Below are positions 26,070 through 34,794 of a DNA stretch of 64,000 nt, piece after piece. Below the pieces are notes generated by a model. The model was not told where the DNA came from, searched no databases, and was given only the letters and a program-made list of their open reading frames with translations. The translations under genes and the position numbers were made by a program. Origin of the DNA: Salinicoccus luteus DSM 17002 (GTDB lineage Bacteria; Bacillota; Bacilli; Staphylococcales; Salinicoccaceae). Numbering within the stretch: the stretch's first letter is position 1; each line of letters starts with the position of its first letter. The DNA lies in NCBI RefSeq assembly GCF_000712035.1, contig NZ_KL544008.1, positions 94,544-158,543 of the forward strand, in the 5' to 3' direction.

Positions 26070-28097
26070 ATGATGACGAAATCAAACTCCGAGATGGACT
26101 TGCAGAGAAAGCGGTTCAGGCCTGAGATTGAAGGCTTGCGTATCGTAGCAGCCCTGCTCGTTGCAATCTATCATATATGGATGCAGCGGGTGTCGGGTGG
26201 TGTAGATGTATTCTTCATAGTATCCGGTTTTCTCATTACTGCTTCTTTATTATCGAAAGTGAGAAAAGACGGGACGGTCAATTTCTTCGATTTCATATTG
26301 GGGCTTGCAAAACGATTGTTTCCCGCCGCCTTCACTGTCCTTCTCACCGTCGTCATAGTAAGCTACTTTATTTTGCCTGAAACGCAGTGGATCCAGACCA
26401 TCAAAGAAGTCTTCGCCTCGATCTTCTATTATGAAAACTGGCAGCTCGCCATGACCAACACGGATTATCTGGACCAGACGAATGCAAAGAGTCCCGTGCA
26501 GCATTTTTGGGCAATGAGCATACAGGGCCAGTTCTATGTCATCTGGTTCTTCATCATCATGGTTGCCCTCTGGACAAGCCAAAAGCTGAAAAGGGAAATC
26601 AGAAAGACATTATTCATCATTCTGACGGTTTTGACGGTTGCATCCTTCGGCTATTCCATCTACCTGACAGAAGTGAATCAGCCATGGGCATATTTTGATA
26701 CGAGGACGCGGGTATGGGAATTTGCCCTTGGCGGCCTGTTGTTCCTGTTCATTACGAGAATTAAACTTCCTGCCTTGATGAGTGGGGTAGTGGGATGGCT
26801 CGGGCTCATTGCCCTTGTCAGCTGTGGTCTCCTCCTGGATGTGGGCGGACAATTCCCGGGTTATGTTGCCCTATGGCCGGTTGTAGCGGCCATACTTGTC
26901 CTCTCCGCCGGAGAAAATCCCACAAAGTTCGGCGTGGAGAAGTTTCTCGGCTCGAAGCCAATGATGAAACTGGGCGGCTATTCATACGGCCTGTATCTGT
27001 GGCATTGGCCGATCGTGGCATTCTACTATGCGCTGATGGGTACGAAAGATATACCTGTCATCCATGGTATCCTCATCATTCTAGTGTCATTCGCACTCTC
27101 CTGGATAGTGACGAATGTGGTCGAAAAACCGATCAGAAGCATAAAAGGAAAGAGAAATTATCGTCCAAAGGTCGCCACCGCCTTGCTGATGATGGCAGTT
27201 CCCGTCATCATTGCCAATACATTATGGAACAGCTCCCTCCAGGACAGTATCGCCGAAAGTGCAACGGCCTCAGAACAGGATTTCCCGGGAGTGATGGCAG
27301 TGGAGAACGATATGGATATCTCATATGACAGAAACACCTCATTGCTGCCGAGTCCGACAAACCTGGAGAGTGACGTAGCCAACACCTACGAAATCGGGTG
27401 TCATCATGAAGACGGGCAGAAAGACCTGCCGGTATGTGAATACGGAGAATTGGAGAATCCGAAATACGAAGTGATACTGGTCGGAGGTTCGCATGTCGTC
27501 CCTTGGCTTGGTACACTGCAGACTTTCGCAGAGGAAGAGGATATCAAGGTCTACAATATCACTAAGATAAGCTGCCGTTTCAATGGAGAAGGCGTCGGGG
27601 AAGAGATGTCGCCGGACTGCCGCAGGTGGAACGATATGGCCAAAGAGAAAGTGATCGAGCTTCAGGCCGATCTGATCATCGTAAATACGGATGTGGGGAC
27701 ACCGACCGTGCCGGAAGTTGAACATGAGAGGGTGACGCTGTACCGGGAGCTGGAGACGCACGGTATAGAGATATTTGGAATCAGGAACAACCCACGCCCA
27801 TTGTTCGATATGAACCTGTGCGCAAATCCTAGAAACATAGACCATGAAGAATGTGTAATCTCCGCGCAAGAATATGTACCGCAGCCAAGCAAATGGAGCC
27901 GGGTGGAGAACAAACCGTCCAATGTGACCGAATATGACTACTCGGAATATTTCTGTCCCGACGGCAGCTGCCCTGCAATCATTGGAAAGCGGATCGTATA
28001 CTTCGACGGGTTCCATATGTCGAACAGTTATGCTGAATCTTTGGAACCCTTTGTCAGGGAGGACCTGGTAGAGAAGTTGGAGAGCATGGAGCGCTGA
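26070..28097 (+). CDS. oatA: OatA-like peptidoglycan O-acetyltransferase (AT3 + SGNH)
   Basis: 675 aa counted from ATG 26070 (or ATG 26073, better spaced from GAAGGTG). Residues ~20-400 are an Acyltransferase_3 membrane domain of about 11 helices: RPEIEGLRIVAALLVAIYHI, GGVDVFFIVSGFLI and SYGLYLWHWPIV. It passes acetyl groups across the membrane. Residues ~430-675 are an extracellular SGNH esterase-like domain with the nucleophile Ser in VILVGGSHVVPWLG and the C-terminal Asp/His in DGFHMS. Cys residues in the extracellular part may form disulphides. OatA acetylates MurNAc and gives lysozyme resistance in staphylococci; a teichoic acid or capsule acceptor is also possible. Confidence 0.85.
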   Translation: MMTKSNSEMDLQRKRFRPEIEGLRIVAALLVAIYHIWMQRVSGGVDVFFIVSGFLITASLLSKVRKDGTVNFFDFILGLAKRLFPAAFTVLLTVVIVSYFILPETQWIQTIKEVFASIFYYENWQLAMTNTDYLDQTNAKSPVQHFWAMSIQGQFYVIWFFIIMVALWTSQKLKREIRKTLFIILTVLTVASFGYSIYLTEVNQPWAYFDTRTRVWEFALGGLLFLFITRIKLPALMSGVVGWLGLIALVSCGLLLDVGGQFPGYVALWPVVAAILVLSAGENPTKFGVEKFLGSKPMMKLGGYSYGLYLWHWPIVAFYYALMGTKDIPVIHGILIILVSFALSWIVTNVVEKPIRSIKGKRNYRPKVATALLMMAVPVIIANTLWNSSLQDSIAESATASEQDFPGVMAVENDMDISYDRNTSLLPSPTNLESDVANTYEIGCHHEDGQKDLPVCEYGELENPKYEVILVGGSHVVPWLGTLQTFAEEEDIKVYNITKISCRFNGEGVGEEMSPDCRRWNDMAKEKVIELQADLIIVNTDVGTPTVPEVEHERVTLYRELETHGIEIFGIRNNPRPLFDMNLCANPRNIDHEECVISAQEYVPQPSKWSRVENKPSNVTEYDYSEYFCPDGSCPAIIGKRIVYFDGFHMSNSYAESLEPFVREDLVEKLESMER

Positions 28098-28191
28098 CAA
28101 GTGGATAATTGATTTAATTATAGTGAAGGCTGTTCAATATTATGAAGGTATAATATTGAAAAACTTGGGACAGTATAAAGGTTTAACTTGA

Positions 28192-28228
28192 AGGGCAATG
28201 CACCGGTCAAACGGAGCATTGCCTTTTT
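28192..28228 (+). terminator. Rho-independent terminator after oatA-like gene
   Basis: GGGCAATGC pairs with GCATTGCCT around an 18-base loop, followed by TTTTTAT. It lies about 95 bases after the stop codon; a TATAAT at 28149 lies between. Confidence 0.7.
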
Positions 28229-28291
28229 ATACTACTTTTGAGGTGAATCATGATAAAATAACATAATGATAAAAGAGGAGGCAGGTTAATA

Positions 28292-29428
28292 ATGGCAAGG
28301 GTTAATGTAGAACGTGCTTATTTTACATACGAAGCATTTGTATTCACCACAGTGTTCACATTGCTGTTCATGGCGACAAACGTCTTCATGATCGACTATC
28401 GGAACATACAGAGCCTGGTCTCCTCACAGGAACCGTTCATGATTCTGATACTTGCAGCAATCCTCGTATTCCTATACAAGAACGCCCGTATTTCGCTATC
28501 ACCGCTCAGGAAGAGTTTCCTCGCGCTTTGGGGACTCTATGTGGGTTCTCTATTCCTCAGCATGATGATCGCCGACCACTTCGTCTGGACGGAAGCACTG
28601 ATTCTGCTCATGGTGACGGCAGTCCTTTTCTATCGTGTGCCGGGACGGCTTGTGGTGTATTTGATCATCAGTGCACTCATCAGTCTGCCGACACTCCTCC
28701 TGATCGATCACACGCTCAATGAATCCGGTGCGACGCTCGTGCTCGTGTTCACAGCAGGCCTCCTGATCATGACACGGACAAACCGTGCAATGATTTTCTA
28801 TATGTTGCCAACGTTCCTGATCCTCAATCTGATTACGACGAGTCGGACGGCAATCATCACCTATGTCTTCATCGCCTTCCTCCAGCTTGCCTGGATCAAC
28901 TTGTACAAAACACCGGTGAAACAGAAGAAATGGTTCGTTGGCATCGTGACGGGTGGGTTCGGCATCATCCTCCTTCTTTTCGGAAGGACGATCTACCAGT
29001 TCTTCGTCGGATCGAGTCTGTCCGGGGGCGGATTTGGCTGGAACGACTTCACTTCAGGGCGTTACATTCTTTGGACAACGGTATGGGATAATAAGCAGTG
29101 GTTCGGGGAAGGGCATACGTATTTCGACTTCACAGACCTCCTGCACGCCCATAATATCTTCTTCGACACACTGGGTCGATACGGCATTATTCCACTGATA
29201 CTGTTCATACTGGTGCTCGGAGCTGTATGCATCCTGTCGATGACGAAGTATACGCTCGGCATTCTGCTGTACTTCGGTGCCTACATCTTCATCGGCATGT
29301 TCGAATACAACTATCTTTTCATGTTCGTGTACTTCTCACCAATCGTGCTTCTATTCATCTTCATGGCGTATATCCTAACGTTCAGGGAGAACCAGTCGGA
29401 CATGGAGGCGCTGAGACCTGATGAATAG
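28292..29428 (+). CDS. O-antigen ligase/polymerase-like membrane protein (WaaL/Wzy family)
   Basis: 378 aa with about ten to twelve hydrophobic helices. SRTAIITYVFIAFLQLAW and the large loop SGRYILWTTVWDNKQWFGEG...LLHAHNIFFDTLGRYGII match the Wzy_C/O-antigen ligase family (Arg and His residues conserved). Such enzymes polymerise lipid-linked repeats or ligate them to an acceptor on the outer face. GAGGAGG precedes the ATG. It is separate from the capsule polymerase at 61506, so the strain has two such enzymes. It stands alone between two terminators; its partner polymer is unknown. Confidence 0.8.
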   Translation: MARVNVERAYFTYEAFVFTTVFTLLFMATNVFMIDYRNIQSLVSSQEPFMILILAAILVFLYKNARISLSPLRKSFLALWGLYVGSLFLSMMIADHFVWTEALILLMVTAVLFYRVPGRLVVYLIISALISLPTLLLIDHTLNESGATLVLVFTAGLLIMTRTNRAMIFYMLPTFLILNLITTSRTAIITYVFIAFLQLAWINLYKTPVKQKKWFVGIVTGGFGIILLLFGRTIYQFFVGSSLSGGGFGWNDFTSGRYILWTTVWDNKQWFGEGHTYFDFTDLLHAHNIFFDTLGRYGIIPLILFILVLGAVCILSMTKYTLGILLYFGAYIFIGMFEYNYLFMFVYFSPIVLLFIFMAYILTFRENQSDMEALRPDE

Positions 29429-29435
29429 AGAGATT

Positions 29436-29467
29436 TGGCACAGCGTCATCTGTTGTGCCATTTTTAT
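29436..29467 (+). terminator. Rho-independent terminator
   Basis: TGGCACA pairs with TGTGCCA, followed by TTTTTAT, seven bases after the stop codon of the ligase-like gene. Confidence 0.8.
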
Positions 29468-29546
29468 ATCCTTTGATTAATATATATTAAATTTTCAGAA
29501 AAGTTATAGTACACTGGTATGTAAGAACGATATTAGGAGGCACTGC

Positions 29547-29975
29547 ATGTGGCATATCAGAAGGTTCGATGAACTGTCCCTTGAGGAGTTGGAAGAGATA
29601 TACCGTCTGAGACAGACGATATTTATCCTGGAGCAGGAAAGCTTTTTTGCAGACATTGATGGTGAAGACCGGGAAGCGGTGCATATCTTTCATAAAGAGG
29701 ATGGATCGATCACATCCTACTGCAGAATCACCACGAACGGCAAGATTGTAATTGGGCGTGTGCTTGTCAATCCCGGCCATAGGGGTGGGGGAAGGGGAAG
29801 GAAGCTGTTTGACCATGCGCTTGCCTATATCAGGCGTGAATACCCTTCGTCCCCGATAGACATTACTGCAATGTGCTATCTGGAAGACTTCTATGAGTCT
29901 TTCGGTTTTAGAAGGATATCGGAACGCTATGATATATCAGGGCATCTGCACGTGGACATGGCACTTGAGCAGTGA
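29547..29975 (+). CDS. ElaA-like GNAT acetyltransferase
   Basis: 142 aa, cytoplasmic GNAT fold. MWHIRRFDELSLEELEEIYRLRQTIFILEQ is typical of the ElaA family. The acetyl-CoA loop is VLVNPGHRGGGRGRKLFDHA, and the C-terminal YLEDFYESFGFRRISERYD is conserved. TAGGAGG precedes the ATG. Substrate unknown. It is convergent with tarA, with which it shares a terminator, and is probably unrelated to wall synthesis. Confidence 0.85.
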   Translation: MWHIRRFDELSLEELEEIYRLRQTIFILEQESFFADIDGEDREAVHIFHKEDGSITSYCRITTNGKIVIGRVLVNPGHRGGGRGRKLFDHALAYIRREYPSSPIDITAMCYLEDFYESFGFRRISERYDISGHLHVDMALEQ

Positions 29976-29998
29976 AGAAAATGAATAGGCGCATGACA

Positions 29999-30035
29999 AA
30001 AGGGCTGGGAAATCAAAATGATTTCTCAGCCCTTT
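29999..30035. terminator. Bidirectional terminator shared with tarA
   Basis: AAAGGGCTGGGAAATCA pairs with TGATTTCTCAGCCCTTT around three bases. The tarA stop codon (30028-30026) lies inside the right arm. Confidence 0.85.
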
Positions 30036-30811
30036 CCGCGTGCCTTCGTCTTTGTATAACCGAAGATGCGCATGATTCTATTTATGACAGGGACATGCAG
30101 CATCATGAATTGGGCGACCTTGAGTACCCGGAAGATGCGCTTTGGTTGCTTGAGCAGGCGGTACAGCCACTCGAGCTGGAATCGGATCCAGATGTCCGGC
30201 GCACGCTTCGCCTCCCCGGAGAGGACATCGAAGCTGCCCCCGACACCCATGAAGACGCCGCTGTCGAAGCGGTCCATGTGCCGTCTGATCCATTGTTCCT
30301 GCTTCATCATGCCAAGTGCGACGAAGATGATGTCCGGCTTCGTCGCGGCGATGTCCTCGACGAATGCCTCATCATCCAAGTCGGCATAGCCATGATGGCG
30401 GCCGGCGATCTGGAGCTTCGGAAAACGCCTTTTCGCCCGTTCCACCGCCTTACGGTTGGCTTCCTCCTTCGCCCCAAGGAAGTAGGCACTGTAGCCCTTC
30501 TCCTCGGCATGTGCAAGCATCTCGCGCATGACGTCGATGCCGCTGACACGCTCCTGGAGCGGCGTGCCCATCATCTTAGCTGCATTGATGATGCCGATGC
30601 CGTCCGGCAGTACATGATCGGCGGACTGGACGGTCTCCATGAAGTCCGGGTGATCCCGTGCGGCGATGACGATTTCAGGGTTGGCGGTGACAATGAAGCA
30701 TTTGCCGTCCTGCTCAAGGCACGGACGGATGGTGCTGTCCACGAAGCCCTCCAGTGTCGTATTCGTAAACTCGATGCCCATCACTGTGACGTTTCCGTAT
30801 TGTTCAGTCAT
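30026..30811 (-). CDS. tarA: N-acetylglucosaminyldiphosphoundecaprenol N-acetylmannosaminyltransferase TarA
   Basis: Adds ManNAc from UDP-ManNAc to lipid-linked GlcNAc, the first committed step of WTA linkage-unit synthesis. 261 aa, WecG/TagA/CpsF (GT26) family. TANPEIVIAARDHPDFMETV and HVLPDGIGIINAAK hold the catalytic Asp; KPDIIFVALGMMKQEQWI and GVGGSFDVLSGEAKRAP follow, then the basic C-terminal tail typical of membrane-associated TagA. It lies downstream of tarH in the same direction but is separated by a hairpin at 30836. UDP-ManNAc would need an epimerase; MnaA is not in the WTA block. Confidence 0.93.
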   Translation of the reverse strand: MTEQYGNVTVMGIEFTNTTLEGFVDSTIRPCLEQDGKCFIVTANPEIVIAARDHPDFMETVQSADHVLPDGIGIINAAKMMGTPLQERVSGIDVMREMLAHAEEKGYSAYFLGAKEEANRKAVERAKRRFPKLQIAGRHHGYADLDDEAFVEDIAATKPDIIFVALGMMKQEQWIRRHMDRFDSGVFMGVGGSFDVLSGEAKRAPDIWIRFQLEWLYRLLKQPKRIFRVLKVAQFMMLHVPVINRIMRIFGYTKTKARGKG

Positions 30812-30835
30812 AAGATCCCCTCTGTTTCTATAGAA

Positions 30836-30860
30836 AAATACCGGCCAGAGTGACCGGTGT
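30836..30860 (-). terminator. Hairpin between tarH and tarA on the minus strand
   Basis: ACCGG and CCGGT arms flank a nine-base loop, followed on the minus strand by ATTTTTC. It would end or attenuate transcription from tarGH before tarA. Confidence 0.55.
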
Positions 30861-30876
30861 CCATGTGTCTGCTGAT

Positions 30877-32217
30877 CTATAGTGTCTCTTCCGAGACACT
30901 GCTTGAATGCACCCAGACGGCCTTCTCTTCGCCTTCAATTCGTCCTCGGTACCATACATTGTTTCCAACAAGTACAGTCTGGTCCACAGTGAAGGCAAAG
31001 CCCGCTTGGTCTTCGAGTGATTCATGCACATACTGCTGCTTGCCACCCCAGGGTGCTGTGGCGGCATAGCCCCTGCCCGTCAGTGCAAAGTACTTCTCGT
31101 CACGGTCGACCAGCGTGTGGACGTGTGCCGTCGCTTCGGTCGCGCGGATCCAGCCGATAACGCCTTCCGTTCCGCTTGCTTTCGTACTGAGCAGGTAGTA
31201 GTTCTCGAAATGGTAGGTGGCTTCCCTTTTAACATGATATACCCTGTTTTTATACTTTTTAGCATTTTCAGTGCCCTCAGGGTCATTTGGTGCCTGAAAA
31301 ATATCAGTGACATGCCCTTTGAGGTGGGCGAGCTTGCTGACGGGCTGGACGCTGTACTTATGAGAGATTTCGAGGTCATCCTCCCCGTCATCCAGAATCA
31401 GGAGGCTGCCGACCTTGCGGTAGTCATCGCCGTTCGTGTCGCGGTTCATCGTCCGTGACCGGTACTCATTGCGCTCATCTTTCGACATTTTCTGCCATTT
31501 GGTGAGGAATGATTCGTACAGCGGTATGACATCACCCACTTCGCCGAATGCCTTGACCCGACCGAATTCGAGCCACAGTATCTTGTCGCAGAAGTTCTTG
31601 ACCTGGTTGATCGAGTGGCTGACGAAGATCATCGTCTTGCCCTGTTCCTTGAACTCCATCATCTTCTGCAGGCTCTTCTCCGCGAATGCCCGGTCGCCGA
31701 CGGACAATGCCTCATCGATGATGAGGATGTCCGGGTCGACATTGACGCTGATGGCGAATCCGAGGCGCGACTTCATGCCGCTCGAATAGGACTTGACCGG
31801 CTGGTCGATGAAGTTCTCGAGCTCGGAAAATGCGATGATGTCCGGTTCGAGATCTCTGATCTCATCTTTTGAAAAACCGAGCATCAGGCATTTCAGCTCG
31901 ATGTTGTCCCGTCCAGTCAGTTCATCATTGAGACCCGCCGCCACCGCAATCAGCGACGTCTGGCCGTTGACCTGGACCTCACCGCCGGATTCGGGGACGA
32001 TGCCGGCAATGATGTTCGATAATGTCGACTTGCCGGAGCCGTTGATGCCGATGAAGCCGATGACATCTCCCTGTTCCGCCTCGAAATCCACACCGTTCAG
32101 TGCATGGAACACCTGTCCATGGGAGCGCGGGCTGAGCAGGTCGAAGATGCGTTCCTTCTGATTCTCATACAGTTTATATTTTTTTACCAGATTCCTGGTC
32201 ACGATTGTTTTGGTCAT
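30877..32217 (-). CDS. tarH: Wall teichoic acid exporter ATPase TarH/TagH with SH3-like C-terminus
   Basis: 446 aa. The ATPase domain (~1-250) has GINGSGKSTLSNII (Walker A), SYSSGMKSRLGFA (signature), ILIIDEALSVGDR (Walker B) and FVSHS. After a charged linker (~270-330), SH3_8-like sequence begins (VYHVKREATYHFENYYLLS, GVIGWIRATEATAH, AVWVHSSS). B. subtilis TagH also carries a long C-terminal extension, whereas S. aureus TarH is about the bare ATPase. No membrane helix separates core and extension here, so the SH3-like part may be cytoplasmic. It is 11 bases downstream of tarG, forming the WTA exporter operon. Confidence 0.92.
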   Translation of the reverse strand: MTKTIVTRNLVKKYKLYENQKERIFDLLSPRSHGQVFHALNGVDFEAEQGDVIGFIGINGSGKSTLSNIIAGIVPESGGEVQVNGQTSLIAVAAGLNDELTGRDNIELKCLMLGFSKDEIRDLEPDIIAFSELENFIDQPVKSYSSGMKSRLGFAISVNVDPDILIIDEALSVGDRAFAEKSLQKMMEFKEQGKTMIFVSHSINQVKNFCDKILWLEFGRVKAFGEVGDVIPLYESFLTKWQKMSKDERNEYRSRTMNRDTNGDDYRKVGSLLILDDGEDDLEISHKYSVQPVSKLAHLKGHVTDIFQAPNDPEGTENAKKYKNRVYHVKREATYHFENYYLLSTKASGTEGVIGWIRATEATAHVHTLVDRDEKYFALTGRGYAATAPWGGKQQYVHESLEDQAGFAFTVDQTVLVGNNVWYRGRIEGEEKAVWVHSSSVSEETL

Positions 32218-32228
32218 TTATATCCCTC

Positions 32229-33050
32229 TTATAGGTAATCAATGAAATTGCGTCTGAATTTGACGTGCAGCGTTGCACCGATGGCGAGCATGATGAAAAT
32301 GAGTCCCCAGAAGTACAGTGTCAGTTCCCAGTGGGTGATGAAATACCACTCGGTGCCGAAGAACACCGAACGGTAGCCTTCAATCAGGTATACGAGCGGA
32401 TTCAGCTGCATGAGCCGCATCAGCGTTGGGAAGTCCGACAGCAGCGACAGCGGCCATAGTACACCGGAAAGGTACAGCGCCATGCGCAGGAGCGAGTTGA
32501 GCAGCAGATGCACGTCTCGGACCAGCGTCGACAGGGTCGATGTGATCAGTGAGAATGAGAATACCAGCGCATAGGTCCCGAAGATGTAGTAGAGCAGCTG
32601 GACATAGTATATGTTGATGTAGTAGCCGGCAAACTGGAAGACCACAAACGCAATGACGAGCATGATGATGTGTGTATAGAATTTCGAGAATATCGCAACG
32701 TTCGGTATCAGGCTCAGCGGGAATGTCATCTTCGACAGCATCTTCAGCCGCCGGTAGATCGACTTCGAGGCCTCGATGCTGCCCTGGAAGAAGAACGTCC
32801 AGACGACGAAGCCGATGAAGAGCCAGAAGAAGAAGGGCACTTCCATGCCGCCCATCTGTATCGGCTCCCGCTGCCTCAGTGTGGCGAAGACGAACCAGTA
32901 GATCAGTATGCTGATCAGGGGTGTCAGGACTTCCCAGACGATGCCGAGGTAGTTGTTCTGATTTTTGCTTTTTATGTCATACATGGACAGCCGTCTCACG
33001 AGGTAGAAGTGATTCAACTGCTCCTTCAATACGACCCATATGGATTTCAT
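32229..33050 (-). CDS. tarG: Wall teichoic acid exporter permease TarG
   Basis: 273 aa with six membrane helices. It exports lipid-linked WTA with TarH. It starts MKSIWVVLKEQLNHFYLVRR, then NYLGIVWEVLTPLISILIYW, and ends LHVKFRRNFIDYL, typical of TagG. It is paralogous to the permease at 2732. It lies 36 bases after the tarF-like gene, with a short AT-rich spacer. Confidence 0.93.
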   Translation of the reverse strand: MKSIWVVLKEQLNHFYLVRRLSMYDIKSKNQNNYLGIVWEVLTPLISILIYWFVFATLRQREPIQMGGMEVPFFFWLFIGFVVWTFFFQGSIEASKSIYRRLKMLSKMTFPLSLIPNVAIFSKFYTHIIMLVIAFVVFQFAGYYINIYYVQLLYYIFGTYALVFSFSLITSTLSTLVRDVHLLLNSLLRMALYLSGVLWPLSLLSDFPTLMRLMQLNPLVYLIEGYRSVFFGTEWYFITHWELTLYFWGLIFIMLAIGATLHVKFRRNFIDYL

Positions 33051-33086
33051 CTGTTTTTCACAACCATTTCTTTCATCGTTGTTGAA

Positions 33087-34289
33087 TTATACAATTTTAT
33101 CTTTTAAATGACAAACAATCTCATCACAGACGCGCTTTGAAGCCTGCCCGTCCTCGAGATCGCAGAAGCGCTCGCGGAAGCTTTCGGCATCATATTTTTC
33201 ATTGAAGTCCACCGTTTCCGTCTCTCTTATCGCCTCAAGAAGGTCCTCCGTCGTCTTGACGATCGGTCCCGGTGCTTCTTCCTCAAAATTGAAGTAGAAG
33301 CCGCGCACCTTGTCCCGGTAGTTGTCGATGTCATACGTATAGAAGATCATCGGGCGCCCGAGATTCGCGTAATCGAAGAACACGGAAGAATAGTCGGTCA
33401 CGAGGATGTCCGAGATGACATAGAGATTCCGGATGTCCTCATATTTGGAGAAGTCGTACAGGAAACCTTCATACTGCGACAGATCCAGGTTCTCCGCTAT
33501 GAGGTAATGCAGCCTCAAAATGATGATGTAGTCATCGGACAATTCCTTGTACATCCGCTCCACATCGAACTGGAGGTCGAACTTGTACCTGCCGCGCGCA
33601 TGATACGCATCATCCCGCCACGTCGGTGCATAAAAAATGATCTTCTTGCCGAGCGGGAGTCCGAGGTCCCTCCGGATATTATCCTTGGCCGCCGCGTCAT
33701 TATTCACAAAAAGATGATCATTCCGCGGATAGCCCGTCTCAAGGATCTTTTTATCATACTGGAAGGCCCGTCTGAAAATCTCCGTCGAGTAGCGGTTCGG
33801 GGAAATCAGATAGTCCCATTTGCCCGCCTCCTTCGTGAAGTTACGCTTGTACTTCTCCGTCTCCGTCCCCGGCATATGTACCGTACCGATATCCGTGCCG
33901 AGACGCTTGAGCGGTGTCCCATGCCATGTCTGGAGGTAGGTTGTGTCATGGGGTTTTGGAATCCAGAGCGGCAGGCGGCTGTTCGTGATCCACAGCGTCG
34001 CCTTGTTCATATAGATCATCCAGCTTGGCGAAAACCGAGATACATATGGAATCTCCATTTCCTTGAAAATCTTCCTGTGGCGTCTGTCGACACTCCAGAG
34101 CAGCCGATAGTCCGGATAATGCACGGACATGTATTCGTACAGTGCCCGCGGATTGTCGCTGTACTGCCTGCCGAGGAAGCTTTCAAACATGATGAGCCGA
34201 TGGTCCTTATGGAAGCATCTCCCAAATGTCCAGAACAGCCCCTTATAGAGTTTTAGTGTCAGCACCTTCAATAATTTCATAATCACCAC
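33087..34289 (-). CDS. tarF: CDP-glycerol:poly(glycerophosphate) glycerophosphotransferase family protein (TarF-like)
   Basis: Adds glycerol-3-phosphate from CDP-glycerol to the WTA linkage unit. 400 aa. YLQTWHGTPLKRLGTDI holds the catalytic-type His, IIFYAPTWRDD follows, and VTDYSSVFFDYANLGRPMIF the CDP-glycerol site. It lacks the long N-terminal extension of the polymerase at 35947 and is closer in length to S. aureus TarF (389 aa) than to TarB. The listed ATG is MVIMKLLK; the internal ATG three codons on is an alternative. Divergent from tarD. Confidence 0.82.
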   Translation of the reverse strand: MVIMKLLKVLTLKLYKGLFWTFGRCFHKDHRLIMFESFLGRQYSDNPRALYEYMSVHYPDYRLLWSVDRRHRKIFKEMEIPYVSRFSPSWMIYMNKATLWITNSRLPLWIPKPHDTTYLQTWHGTPLKRLGTDIGTVHMPGTETEKYKRNFTKEAGKWDYLISPNRYSTEIFRRAFQYDKKILETGYPRNDHLFVNNDAAAKDNIRRDLGLPLGKKIIFYAPTWRDDAYHARGRYKFDLQFDVERMYKELSDDYIIILRLHYLIAENLDLSQYEGFLYDFSKYEDIRNLYVISDILVTDYSSVFFDYANLGRPMIFYTYDIDNYRDKVRGFYFNFEEEAPGPIVKTTEDLLEAIRETETVDFNEKYDAESFRERFCDLEDGQASKRVCDEIVCHLKDKIV

Positions 34290-34314
34290 ACCTGAAATAA
34301 TATTTATTTTCTTG

Positions 34315-34327
34315 AATATGATATAAT
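34315..34327 (+). promoter_or_regulatory. Putative extended -10 promoter of tarD-tarB
   Basis: AATATGATATAAT contains TGN-TATAAT, 72 bases before the tarD ATG, in the 109-base divergent gap between tarF-like and tarD. It is identical to the 13-mer at 2640-2652. Confidence 0.4.
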
Positions 34328-34398
34328 TTACAGCATCTTTACTTATTCAATATATCTACAATATTATATCATTTCCGATGTATATCAGGGGGGATACT

Positions 34399-34794
34399 AT
34401 GAAAAAAGTAATCACTTACGGGACGTTCGACCTGATCCATATGGGTCACATCAATATTCTGCGCCGGGCGAAAGAACTGGGGGACTACCTCGTCGTCGCC
34501 ATATCGACGGACGAGTTCAATATGTTGAAGCACAAGGAAGCGTACTATTCCTTCGAGCAGCGGAAGCAGATCCTGGAAGCCATCCGCTATGTGGATGAAG
34601 TCATCCCGGAAGAGACATGGGACCAGAAGGTTGAGGACGTCAAAAAGCATGACATCGACATCTTCGTCATGGGGCACGACTGGGAAGGGGAGTTCGACTT
34701 CCTTAAGGACTATTGCGAGGTCATCTATCTTCCAAGGACCGAAGGGGTATCCACCACTAAGACGAAGCTGGATCTGTCAAACCGGCATGATTAG
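34399..34794 (+). CDS. tarD: Glycerol-3-phosphate cytidylyltransferase TarD
   Basis: Makes CDP-glycerol from CTP and glycerol-3-phosphate. 131 aa, near the 129 aa of B. subtilis TagD. KVITYGTFDLIHMGHINILR holds the HxGH nucleotide-binding motif, and YLPRTEGVSTTKTK the RTEGISTT-type motif. ATG 34399 lies behind a strong AGGGGGG site; the in-frame ATG at 34378 lies upstream of that site. The stop overlaps the tarB start by eight bases. Confidence 0.95.
   Translation: MKKVITYGTFDLIHMGHINILRRAKELGDYLVVAISTDEFNMLKHKEAYYSFEQRKQILEAIRYVDEVIPEETWDQKVEDVKKHDIDIFVMGHDWEGEFDFLKDYCEVIYLPRTEGVSTTKTKLDLSNRHD

Noticed and set aside
29972-30853. Long plus-strand frame (293 codons) opposite tarA
   Set aside because: tarA shows all TagA motifs on the minus strand; the plus frame has no ribosome site or recognisable domain and is a high-G+C shadow.
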